From the IMG/VR virus record IMGVR_UViG_3300002231_001575, positions 1 to 41,657 of that record: a DNA stretch of 41,657 bases. The stretch is one strand, 5' to 3'. A program made the position numbers and the translations under genes. The notes below the pieces were generated by a model. That model saw nothing but the letters and a program-made list of their open reading frames with translations. It was not told where the DNA came from and did not search any database. Shown here piece after piece: positions 7,825-17,800 of the stretch. Numbering within the stretch: the stretch's first letter is position 1; each line of letters opens with the position of its first letter. The DNA comes from a virus.

Positions 7825-9442
7825 GATTAGGAAGACCCGCAACACCAGACTGACCAACATATGATGGGCTTTCGCGCACAATAGTCCTAGCGTCGTGTAT
7901 GATGCCAGATGTATGTAGCGTGTCTCTAGCTAACCAAGACTGTATCCTATACATATATATCTTACCTGATGTGAAATGAGTTTCTCCATTTCCAATTAGC
8001 AATACACTCTCCAAAGAAGCAGAAAAATGATGAGTTGTATATGTACTTGAAGTGGGAACATAAACTCGAACTGGATATGCAGTAATTCGGTTTCCGCCGC
8101 CGGCCGTAGAATCTAAATTATTACTTTGAATCAACGCGGGCTTAGTGTCTGCAAAATGAAACGGGCGCCAAGATCTATTAACAATTCCCGAAGCAATATC
8201 CACAACTTGATACTGTGGCTGTAAATATAACCAATCTCCATTTCCAGCAACTTGATTAACTATTGAAATTCCTTGAAGGTTTGTAGTAAATTCAATCACA
8301 GTTCCATTCGATAAAGGCGTCGCATTGATCGATAATGTGGTTTCGTTGTCTATATATAAGGTATTTGCTGCGGCAGGTGCAGAATATATGTTATCACCAC
8401 CGGCACCATCGGTGGTCATTGCCCCATAGCTACCAGAATTGACGATTGTACGAGTGGCCACATTAGTTGCATAACGCTTCACACGAAGAGGAAGCACCTT
8501 TGCAGTATAATTACCAGCAACATTATTTGCAAAAATACCTTCAGAGTTTGCAATCAGATTGGCGCCATTTGTTCTAAATTCATTATTAATTTGAGTGAAA
8601 TTAGCATTAGATGTGACTTGAATATCATCGGAAGTGGTAATACCTGATGTATGATTTTTCGTAATTAATCGTATTCCTAGATGCGAATATAGGTCCAAAG
8701 AACCCCTATTGTTCTGGCCACTATCATGCGAAGAACCAATACCAACTGTATTTGCTAATGCAAAATCTCCAGAAACAATTCCCAATATATTTGTGCCACG
8801 AACAAGTGGAACTCCAGCAGAAGTAGCTGAAGTCGCATTTACTGTGACGGGCGCTTTTTGACCACTGCCAATAACATCAGTGACACTGAAATATGTTGGG
8901 CGAGTTGTCGTTATATATGTGGTATTTGCATGAAATGAACCACTACCCAAAATTGCAGTTCTATTTGTGATTTGCGATGACGTACTATCACTGGTGTTGT
9001 TAAGTGTGAGTGATGCATATTTACCTGCTCCAGAAGTATAGAACAGTGCCGCAGCGTTTGCGGCCGCTTTTCGGATACCTAATTGATAATAATCATTCAG
9101 GCCTGTATTTGGATCTGCTCCACTCACACCACTAATAGTAGTTGGGTTGCCACCAACAAGATAATCACCAATACCAATTGCAGCTCCAGCTCCAACACCG
9201 ACACCACCCTGATTGATCAACCATAGACGACCACTTGATCCTCCGGAGACAGTGATGGGCGGATCTTCACTTGACAATCCATCAATCGTACCACCAAATC
9301 GAGTAATATCACCAGCATTAACAGCGGCCGCAGATATATCAAGCCCATTAAACTCGGATACTAGTTCATTGAACTTCGCGCGCCAATCCTGAAAGGTATC
9401 GCGCGATAGAACCTGATCTATTTGTTTCGTATTAATGGGCAT
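7820..9442 (-). CDS. Tail fibre/virion structural protein, shorter paralogue
   Basis: A 540-residue fibre-like protein. Its first about 60 residues (DTFQDWRAKFNELVSEFNGL, then TRFGGTIDG) align with the N-terminus of the 1161-residue neighbour, which suggests a shared particle-attachment domain. The middle (about residues 195-265) carries one copy of the KAPV/NTVGIG/LDLYS/IRL repeat found four times in the neighbour, followed by an ANSEGIFANNVAG-type short motif. The C-terminal half (about 275-540) is unrelated beta-rich sequence (PLRVKRYATN, WLYLQPQYQVVDIA, KIYMYRIQSWLARDT) and is probably the exposed tip domain. AAGGATAAGAT precedes the ATG. No enzymatic motif is visible. Confidence 0.75.
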   Translation of the reverse strand: MPINTKQIDQVLSRDTFQDWRAKFNELVSEFNGLDISAAAVNAGDITRFGGTIDGLSSEDPPITVSGGSSGRLWLINQGGVGVGAGAAIGIGDYLVGGNPTTISGVSGADPNTGLNDYYQLGIRKAAANAAALFYTSGAGKYASLTLNNTSDSTSSQITNRTAILGSGSFHANTTYITTTRPTYFSVTDVIGSGQKAPVTVNATSATSAGVPLVRGTNILGIVSGDFALANTVGIGSSHDSGQNNRGSLDLYSHLGIRLITKNHTSGITTSDDIQVTSNANFTQINNEFRTNGANLIANSEGIFANNVAGNYTAKVLPLRVKRYATNVATRTIVNSGSYGAMTTDGAGGDNIYSAPAAANTLYIDNETTLSINATPLSNGTVIEFTTNLQGISIVNQVAGNGDWLYLQPQYQVVDIASGIVNRSWRPFHFADTKPALIQSNNLDSTAGGGNRITAYPVRVYVPTSSTYTTHHFSASLESVLLIGNGETHFTSGKIYMYRIQSWLARDTLHTSGIIHDARTIVRESPSYVGQSGVAGLPNP

Positions 9443-9451
9443 ATCTTATCC

Positions 9452-12400
9452 TTATACCGATTCGCCAATAACTAGTATACTGAACACCGGGCCCGGGGAT
9501 CCGCTGCCGCCGTGGGTGATTACAATCGAACGCTCATCAGGTTGAACTTTCGCCCGGGGCGAGCGATCGTCCGATTGGCTCGCCTGAGTAGCTTGCACTG
9601 TCCAAATTTTAATAAATTCTGAAGATAAATCAATCGGCGTAGCCGGCCCGGAACCGGAAATATTTCTTGTATCGAACCATATTTTAATATTTCCTACAAG
9701 CGTGACCGAACCATTTGCGTTTCCGTAATTAGCTCCATCTGTCTCGCTTGTAGTGGAATTTGCAATAGCAGAGTTAGCAACAATAGGAAGAACAGATGAT
9801 GTTGAAGCTCCCCATGTAGGTTTAACGAAAGTACCTAATGTATTGACGGTAAACCGATTATCATTTAAAGTCCATGCGCCCGTTCCAGCGCCACCACCTG
9901 GGGACCGGGAGAATACTCTAAAATCGGTAATACTATATGCATCAAGGGTATAATGAGCACCGGAACCACCCACAGTTCCAAATCCAAGAGAATTTGCATA
10001 AGACTTATTAGTGCCTTCGGTCAGGTCGTCGCCGTCACTAATCCAAAAACTAATCTTATTCACACCCGAAGGATATTTATCTTGGCCACCGTACACTGGC
10101 GTATAGTTTCCTACCCTAATTGGTGCTTTAGGTCCAAACCAATCCGAGGGTGTTTTAGTAGTAGTGCCGAGAAAATTGGCTCCATTTGATCCAAATATAG
10201 CGGTATTCGTGCTTTGAATATGCTTGCCAGTAAACAAAGCAGCATTATTGGCAACAAAAACTGTTTCGTTGACTGCATTCCAAAAGAAAGCCTCACCTTT
10301 CGCATCATCAATGTTCGCGCCATCACTAGACGACAACACTCTCACACCAGACGAAGAAGAATACACGTCAAGTATGTTTCTGCCGTTGCTCTCCGACGAA
10401 GTGCTAGTTACACCAAAACCTATAGTATTTTGATATTGTGATGCTGCGTTGTAATGGTGCAATAATGATATTTTATTCACACCAGCAGCTTCATGTAGCG
10501 CGCCTGTAGACTGCGATAATGTGCCTATGAATATCGGAGCCCATTTACCAGTTCTAGCATCCGTTCCACCTGTCGCAGGATACCCATCTAGGCCAGATGG
10601 GGCATCGGCTCGGACACCTGCACGAATCGTATTTGCAGTGAAAAATCCTTGATCTCCTGGGCGATTATTGATAGTTGCAAATCCATAATTAGATTGAGAC
10701 GAGATATGCATAGGTGCATATACCATTGAGGTGTTTGCTACAAAGACTCTTCCACCTTCTGCGTCTAAACCAGGGGCAGCAGCATTTCCGATCGAAAAAC
10801 CGTTACTAGAATTTGCAACAAAACCATGAAACGTGTTAGCAAATAGCATAGCATCATCTAATCTAGTAAATGTGTCTTCTCCTGCCCTTGAAAACCAACG
10901 AAAAGTATCATAAGAATACGTATCAAAAGAAATGACACCCGCTTGATACGATGTACCGATTCCAATTGTATTTGAATACTGCGCAGCACCAAAAGAGATC
11001 TTATTTGTTCCAAAGGGCTCCAACGTATTAGTGGGCCCACCGTTGTTGTCTATAATTCTTAACGGCGCATTATTTCCAGATGTAACAGTAGCATCACCAA
11101 AAACATCTATAGTCGTTCTCGGGCTAAGGACCATTTTATTATTTGCACTAAAATAATTTCCAGGAGTTCCAGAAATTAAAGCAAATCCATCTTTAGCTGC
11201 ACCACCATCCGCATATGTTCCTTTTGTATTTGCCACAACATGAACAAGCGCATGATTGTTCAATATTTTAAATGCGGCCATTCCTGAAGCAGTAATATCA
11301 ACATAGGTACCCGTCGAATTTGCAACAGTTGTGCCCTGCTTCAATTTGAATCCAGGATTGCTAAATGCATATGTTCCATCAGTGCTAATAACTTTGAATG
11401 GACTTCCACCAAGCATTCTGAGCCCATTAGTCTCATCTACCCAGAGACCGGTGTTGTTTGCAACAAACGAAGTATCATCTAAAGCATAACCGTATACACT
11501 ATTTGCAAAAACTCCCTGGATATTAGCCCGAAAACGTATATCAGCAGCATCGAAAATTGCACCGGAGCCGGCAGAGGTTCCGTTTTCATTCACCAAAAAT
11601 CGATGTTCACCTGCGGTATAATGATCAATGGCAACTTTACCGCCAGGTCCAGAAGTCCAGGAAATACCAATACCATGAGAATTTGCAAATATTGGGTCCC
11701 CTGGAATCGTCGATGCTTTAGTAAGAAAAGATATTTTATTCACACCAGCTGGAGGTATTGGCCCGCTCACGGCACTAGCTTCAACAAAACGATTGATTAA
11801 TATCGGTGCTTTAGCTCCCGTAACATCAGCCGCAGCATATGCTGTCGTATCAGTACCTATGTTTATTGCATTTGCATATACTGAGGTAGTATTGGCAGTA
11901 AAAGAACCACCAGTAATTTTAAAGAAATTAACAGCATTATAATCCGAACCTGTTCCTACAGTCGTACCGAAAAATCTTCCATAAATTCCTGTAGAATTTG
12001 CTACAAATGATTCGTCAGCAAGGCTAAATCCAATTTCACCACCAGCAATAACACCTTTAGTGTTTGCAACAAATAATGCAGTTTCGACATTATCAACAGT
12101 TTCAGTCGGTTGTGAGTGAAATCCACCATAACGAGGAGCATATGTGCCCGTAGAATTTGCAACAGTGTTGGCGTTTAACAGATTAAAACCAGGAGCACTA
12201 GGTGCCAAAATACCATCAGCAGCAGTAGCAATTTTTGTATCATTATCCCAATACAAACCTGCTGTTCTAGAAAATACTGACTTTCCTTCTGTTACAAGAT
12301 GCGATTGGTTTGCGACAAATTTTGCATTATGTAATATAAATCCTTTTGTAGATGGAGAAAAAGTTCCTTGACTATTTGCAAGATCATGGGAAGCACCACC

Positions 12401-12937
12401 ACCCGCAGCAATAATCTTGAACCCTGTCGCACCATTTGCCCAAACACCAAGAGTATTCGCAACGATTTCTCCAGAGTGGTATATACCAGTATCATCTGCG
12501 AATAGTGCGGTTGCATTTGAAACGCTAATTGAATTTTGTGTAATTTCAGTTACGGATAAAGTAGAAGAATTGTTGAGTACAAGTGCTGCATATTTATCGG
12601 CAGTGTCCGTCTCTAACCATACCGCAGAGTTCGATCCTGTTCGCACATGAAGTTGAGCACCCGGAACAATAGGCTCATTCGTTCCTAAAAATTTTCCAAC
12701 ACCAATACCAGCCGTAGGAACACTACTAGTACGAATCATTAAAGTTCCTAATTGAGCTGCTACTACACCAGCCCCACTGTTATCACCATCAATTGTTCCA
12801 CCTAATCGAGTGACAGAACCAGAAGCAGCGGTAGGTAAATTATTAAATGCAGCAACAAGACTATTATATTTCACTCTCCATTCATTGAAAGTATCAGAAA
12901 GAGAGATTTGTGGCATTTGTTCCGTATCGACTGGCAT
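9452..12937 (-). CDS. Large repeat-rich tail fibre protein
   Basis: An 1161-residue protein. The N-terminus (DTFNEWRVKYNSLVAAFNNL, then TRLGGTIDGDNSG) matches the downstream 540-residue paralogue. Most of the rest is built from two repeat types: a short motif like FVANSTGIYG, FVANNTGLWV or VVANTKGTYA, repeated more than ten times, and a longer unit of about 70-80 residues (KAPI...GVNKISF...NTIGFG...LDVYS...FRVFSR) present four times. Such beta-repeats are typical of trimeric fibre shafts. The C-terminal about 110 residues (VTLVGNIKIWFDTRNISGSG and onwards) lack repeats and may be a knob or a foldon-like cap. Only 9 bases separate it from the paralogue. Confidence 0.8.
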   Translation of the reverse strand: MPVDTEQMPQISLSDTFNEWRVKYNSLVAAFNNLPTAASGSVTRLGGTIDGDNSGAGVVAAQLGTLMIRTSSVPTAGIGVGKFLGTNEPIVPGAQLHVRTGSNSAVWLETDTADKYAALVLNNSSTLSVTEITQNSISVSNATALFADDTGIYHSGEIVANTLGVWANGATGFKIIAAGGGASHDLANSQGTFSPSTKGFILHNAKFVANQSHLVTEGKSVFSRTAGLYWDNDTKIATAADGILAPSAPGFNLLNANTVANSTGTYAPRYGGFHSQPTETVDNVETALFVANTKGVIAGGEIGFSLADESFVANSTGIYGRFFGTTVGTGSDYNAVNFFKITGGSFTANTTSVYANAINIGTDTTAYAAADVTGAKAPILINRFVEASAVSGPIPPAGVNKISFLTKASTIPGDPIFANSHGIGISWTSGPGGKVAIDHYTAGEHRFLVNENGTSAGSGAIFDAADIRFRANIQGVFANSVYGYALDDTSFVANNTGLWVDETNGLRMLGGSPFKVISTDGTYAFSNPGFKLKQGTTVANSTGTYVDITASGMAAFKILNNHALVHVVANTKGTYADGGAAKDGFALISGTPGNYFSANNKMVLSPRTTIDVFGDATVTSGNNAPLRIIDNNGGPTNTLEPFGTNKISFGAAQYSNTIGIGTSYQAGVISFDTYSYDTFRWFSRAGEDTFTRLDDAMLFANTFHGFVANSSNGFSIGNAAAPGLDAEGGRVFVANTSMVYAPMHISSQSNYGFATINNRPGDQGFFTANTIRAGVRADAPSGLDGYPATGGTDARTGKWAPIFIGTLSQSTGALHEAAGVNKISLLHHYNAASQYQNTIGFGVTSTSSESNGRNILDVYSSSSGVRVLSSSDGANIDDAKGEAFFWNAVNETVFVANNAALFTGKHIQSTNTAIFGSNGANFLGTTTKTPSDWFGPKAPIRVGNYTPVYGGQDKYPSGVNKISFWISDGDDLTEGTNKSYANSLGFGTVGGSGAHYTLDAYSITDFRVFSRSPGGGAGTGAWTLNDNRFTVNTLGTFVKPTWGASTSSVLPIVANSAIANSTTSETDGANYGNANGSVTLVGNIKIWFDTRNISGSGPATPIDLSSEFIKIWTVQATQASQSDDRSPRAKVQPDERSIVITHGGSGSPGPVFSILVIGESV
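9900..11822 (-). repeat. Four divergent about 75-codon fibre repeats
   Basis: Inside the large fibre gene, units at roughly 11590-11822, 10880-11080, 10325-10550 and 9901-10137 each encode a KAPI-like strand, a GVNKISF-like strand, an NTIGFG-like turn, a D-x-Y-S-like strand and FR-x-(F/L). A fifth, more divergent copy lies at about 8640-8865 in the neighbouring fibre gene. Copies have diverged at DNA level, so they are old protein repeats, not recent tandem duplications. Confidence 0.75.
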
Positions 12938-12944
12938 TGGCTTA

Positions 12945-13172
12945 TTATCTCTCTAATAATTTGATTAACAATTCTTTAATCTCAGTGACATCATTCTGCA
13001 AACTATTAACTTGTTCTTCCATGGTTTCTATTTTATTTATCGCATTTTTAGATTCTTTTAGCTGCTTTACTTTTTTTCTATAGATTTCTAATTCATTTCG
13101 ATTTACAGCCAATAATGCATTACTTGTTTTATCTTTAATGTATTTTGAATTTTCTGTTTTCTCGTAACTCAT
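12945..13172 (-). CDS. Small coiled-coil virion protein
   Basis: A 75-residue, highly charged protein. The N-terminus (YIKDKTSNALLAVNRNELEI) is followed by a basic helix (YRKKVKQLKESKNAINKIET) and a clear heptad coiled coil (MEEQVNSLQNDVTEIKELLI) to the end. Similar small proteins with a 'K-T-x-x-A-L-L' segment and a terminal coiled coil occur in structural clusters of marine T4-like phages. It could bridge oligomeric fibre or baseplate parts. It begins 1 base after the stop of the upstream gene and ends 8 bases before the fibre gene. Confidence 0.7.
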   Translation of the reverse strand: MSYEKTENSKYIKDKTSNALLAVNRNELEIYRKKVKQLKESKNAINKIETMEEQVNSLQNDVTEIKELLIKLLER

Positions 13173-13173
13173 A

Positions 13174-14853
13174 TTATTCTAAAGCAATTGCTCTTAGGTC
13201 TTTGACTTTTGGAACAATTGTTGTATTATTAGTAATCATAACAATTTTAATCTTAAACTGATAAAACGAAGAATGAACTCGATCATAGGTATCTTTATAA
13301 GATATCGGATTATCTGAAATTTCAGAACCATACGGAACATATTCAATTTCATTATATATCCAACTTTGCCCACCAGAAACAGATGCTTCTGATTCGGGCG
13401 TTTTTTGTTTCATCAACACCCAATCATTATCTTCAATCTTTCCACCATCATCTTTATTTTTGACCTTATAATATACGCCAATATCAGTACCAGTTGGCTT
13501 ATGAGCACTCAAATATACACGAATATCATTCGCATCAAAACCATCGGCCAATGTAACTGTTTTTGAGATATATCTAGCTTTTGCATTACCACCATGAGAA
13601 TTTGTTTCTCCGTGAATACGAATATCAGCCCTTGAAGTTGCAGAGGTACTAACAACATTGGCTAAAGGCGAATCTAGATATTTAGTGCCAGAAGTAGATC
13701 CTGGCCGCTGCCAAATTCCAGTAATTACCCCGCCTGTTGCGTTGACCGTAAACGTCTCATTTTCCCAAACCGCACCATTCGCTCCAAATGTTCCGCTCTT
13801 TACAGAAATAACATTAATCGTATCACCTTCAGTATAATCTGCTCCACCACTTACAATCACAAAATCATTATTACTGAGTTCGGCATTATTTACTACATTC
13901 TTAATTGCAACCATCCCAACTCTATTAATGTCAAAAACAGGAGCAATTTTTTCGCTAATCGACGACAAAGTAGCCTTTACTGCAAAATCTGCTGTAGTAT
14001 CACCATCACTCACAATTTCATGACGCGATCCTAATTGAGTTTTATTATTCTTACCAAATCGTTTATATGTAGCATCTATACTCGATCCAACAGGTTTTGC
14101 CTTATATTCATATTGAATTCCCGAACCGCGCCCTGGAGTCATATCGTCAGCCCTGAAATAAAATTCATCATATGAAAAATTCTTAGTGAGACGATTTCTA
14201 TTCGATCCTGCACCAACATTAAAATTACCAAATTTCTTACTAAGGAGAAAATATGCAGTAGTTTCTGCTGCATTATTAAAACTACAACGATTCAATCTAA
14301 ACATCAAATCTTGATCATCTCTAGGAAACCAAGCTCCTCCGTTCTGATGTTGCGCTCGGAAAAGTTTACCTGCATAAGGTTGCTGCGTAATTAATGTTTC
14401 GGTTGTTCCAGATGCTACAATCTGATTTTCTCCGATTGTAGCAATATATGTCACATATTCAGAACTACCACTGCGAACAACTAATGCATATTCACCTGGA
14501 GTTAAGTAAACAGGATTGGAAAAAGGAAATCGAGAAAATACAGTCGAATCTGAAAAATTCGGAAATTTGTCTGCGGGGACCTCATAAATATCTCTTCCAA
14601 ATTTTCTTCTGCCACTACTACCATTCCAATATAAACTACCATATCGAATACACTGCGCGTTAGGGATAATTTTTTTTGTTACAGGTATTCCATTTTCGGT
14701 TGGGCGAATCTCAACAACAACAGGAAGATTCCTGCTAGTTTCGATACTCTGAAAACACAAATCAACACTGGATATATACACCCCTTGAGGATTCTGCTCA
14801 CTAGAAACATAAAAAGTTTCTGCTATCGGGCGATTTGTCCTAATTATTGCCAT
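13174..14853 (-). CDS. Tail/baseplate protein resembling the C-terminal module of DUF4815 proteins
   Basis: A 559-residue protein beginning RTNRPIAETFYVSSEQNPQG and continuing GVYISSVDLCFQSIE, VVVEIRPTENGIPV, NPVYLTPGEYALVVRSGSSE and ITQQPYAGKLFRAQ. In many marine T4-like phages this series follows 'DPLAQTFYV' within one long DUF4815 protein. Here it is a separate gene 26 bases downstream of the DUF4815 gene, so I infer a split protein. The second half is beta-rich (VTLADGFDANDIRVYLSAH, then YDRVHSSFYQFKIKIVM) and ends KVKDLRAIALE. It is probably a baseplate-periphery or fibre-attachment component. GGAGATAATAA precedes the ATG. Confidence 0.72.
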   Translation of the reverse strand: MAIIRTNRPIAETFYVSSEQNPQGVYISSVDLCFQSIETSRNLPVVVEIRPTENGIPVTKKIIPNAQCIRYGSLYWNGSSGRRKFGRDIYEVPADKFPNFSDSTVFSRFPFSNPVYLTPGEYALVVRSGSSEYVTYIATIGENQIVASGTTETLITQQPYAGKLFRAQHQNGGAWFPRDDQDLMFRLNRCSFNNAAETTAYFLLSKKFGNFNVGAGSNRNRLTKNFSYDEFYFRADDMTPGRGSGIQYEYKAKPVGSSIDATYKRFGKNNKTQLGSRHEIVSDGDTTADFAVKATLSSISEKIAPVFDINRVGMVAIKNVVNNAELSNNDFVIVSGGADYTEGDTINVISVKSGTFGANGAVWENETFTVNATGGVITGIWQRPGSTSGTKYLDSPLANVVSTSATSRADIRIHGETNSHGGNAKARYISKTVTLADGFDANDIRVYLSAHKPTGTDIGVYYKVKNKDDGGKIEDNDWVLMKQKTPESEASVSGGQSWIYNEIEYVPYGSEISDNPISYKDTYDRVHSSFYQFKIKIVMITNNTTIVPKVKDLRAIALE

Positions 14854-14879
14854 TTATTATCTCCAATTACTAATCGTCT

Positions 14880-17800
14880 CTAGATAAATGAGATCGGACC
14901 AAAGGTCCAATCAAATCCTCCCAATCCGAATTGAGGCATTTGTACACCAACTGGTGTTTCTACTGTCGGCCAAAAGGTTGGAGTACCTACAGAAGTTTCG
15001 CTGGGAAAAGGTAAAGGTTCACCCGGTATTGTTTCAGATGGCGGGTTCATGTCCACCGGACCTTGAGGGCTCGGAGACATTATAGTTCTTTGCCCAGAAG
15101 CAAAGAAATATGAATCTGCAATTGTTGTTGCCCGGTCCAATCTTCCGTCAGATACATCCATCAATCTTAAAGGTTTCATTCCAGTCGTAAAGCGATACCA
15201 GGCATCATCTGACGCCTCTGGAGACCAGTCGCGATACATAGGCAGCATGAACACTCCCATAAATTCACCAGCACTTGTAGTTCGTAGGTTTCCTAAACTA
15301 TATAATGAAGTGGTGTCTGGATAACCATTCGCGGACCATGCACTACCAACTGTTGCAATTTTTGTGGTGTTATCATAACCAGTGATCGTCCTCTTTTGTC
15401 CAACACCTTTACCAGCAACAATATAAATTATACCGCCATCTGTGTTTGCTTGAAGCGCAGCCAGATCATCATAATTTGAACCAGAATTTAATGTAATATT
15501 AAGTTGGCTACCACCTTGCGCTTGACCAGAATAATGTCGATATGATTGCACAGTAATTGTCGTATTATTACCAACAAGGTTTGGAGGATCTCCTTCATTA
15601 TATGGCGCATTTACTTCATTTCCAGCACTAAATGCACCATTGCTTGATATAATATATGCCTTATTTCCTCTCGCAGCAATCAATCTACCTTCTGCATCAG
15701 TATCTTGATTTTTCAGATACTCATATACAGCCACATCATCATCATATAAAACAGACTCATCAAATGTGATTTCATTTGCTCGTGCAGTAAACGAATTAAC
15801 CTTACGGCTATCAAAGAACGAATAAAGCACTGTATTAGACTTCATACCACTAGCAAGAATAGAAATTCCTTGCTCTCTTATATAAGGAATTACTGAGGTA
15901 TCAACAACATGCCCAGATGATGCCTGAGGAGAAGCGGGAGCAGAGCGAAGAAATCCCAAAAATTCAGAAAGAGGAACTTCATGGGGAACATTACGCCACG
16001 TTCTGTATCCACTTTTTATTCCATTCTGGTTTACACGACTAGTCGTACCACCTAGATTTAACATAATTGTTGGTTCTAGCCCAAAAAATTGATCAGCATT
16101 TCCTGGTCCTTGAAAATGACTAGGAACCTCATAGTTGTTATAGATATATGCAGAATCTAACAAATCAGGTCCAGCAAGTGTCTCATCATCTACAGTTGTA
16201 GTATCCACATATGTCGATAAATCATCTGTAGTTGTGACAGAAGGTTCGGTTCCCATAACTTGTGTGTCAATAAAAATATCACTAGATGGGCTTAATGTTA
16301 TAAATCCTCTGTAAACTGTTTCATCTACATCAACAACAGAAACAGCTTCAGATGCCATTGCTTGTGTAATAAAACCAACTTCTTCAAATTCAGGAAGAAC
16401 AAGATCACTAAATTTCTCTGCTGGTATACCAGTTCTTTGCTCATACAAAGCTGCACCAGAGAATATTAAATTGAAGGACTTCTTTCTAGTAGCAGGTCTC
16501 AAAATGCCAACAATTGTATCGACACCTGCTCTATAGTCTCCACTCAAAGTATCTGCAACCTGAAGACTATCAAAATTATCAGTCAATATACCATTTTTAA
16601 ATCGTTCTATCGTTCCATCATTATTCAGAATTGTTTTTGCGTTAGTCTCTGTTTCTAATTGATTTAATGCTACATAATATTGAAGCCGATCCAACCGAGA
16701 CTTCATTTCACCGATATCTTTCATCGTAAATCGTCGATTATTGTGTGGTACCAATTCGACATCTCGTGGGCTAAACACATATGATGGATATGAAATTGTA
16801 TATAAAATTAGCGAGTCCGGATCATCCGAAGGAGGCAATGGTGTTTCGTGTGCCACACCCTCAATAACTCTTAGAGTGCCATCGTATGCAATAACAAGAT
16901 TATCCCGTCTTGGTAAATATTTGGTACCCGAATAGCTTGCAATGCTCTGATCAGCCGGAGAATTTTTACCCGTAATCGGTAAATAGAAAGTATCAGTACG
17001 ACTTGACGAATCAACCTTTGCAGTAGCCAAAAGGTCTGTTCTCCTTGGTCGAAAGTCCAAGCTATCTCTTAGCTGCATAACACCACCATCGTCTCGGGTA
17101 TAACTACCTATACCTGTATACGAATTATTGACAGTATCATACGACTGCACAGAAAAATAACCATTGGAAGAACCACCATGACTATAATAGTCAAAAATAA
17201 CAGCAATCTGTCCAACAGGAGGAACAGCACCTGGCCGCAAAGTAATCGAAGCATGGTCATATAAAGAATCTCTTTGGCCAGTATCTAACATATACCGAGA
17301 CGTAATATCATATGTCGAATCAGATAAATGAAAAGTATTTGGTCCAACTCCCGACTGAAGTGTATCAACCACTTTACGGATCCTAATCACATCAGAAACA
17401 CCTAAATTATCTTTTCTTCCTGGCGTTTTATTTGGGGGATTAAACAAAACCCTTCCATCAGTTCGGAGTGTTGCTAGATTCTCGGCTGCGCCAATTACAG
17501 TTGAAACAACATTACCAGTTACTAATGATTTAGTTTTTAGCCCTAAAGATGGACTTCCCTGTGATACTATACCAGTTAAATTAAAGGAATGAGGCCCAGG
17601 AGCTTCAGGAAAAACTACTTGAAATGAATATGGATTACCGCTTCCGGTCAGCGTTTTACTTGTGGGCGTCAATATTCCAGATATACTATTTGAAAAAACA
17701 GCCTCATCCAATGTTTTCGCATCAAAATTTTCCAAACCCGCCGAAGCCGCAGAATACGTCACAGTTGCACTACCACCGCTAGTTGTTCCTGATCCAGAAG

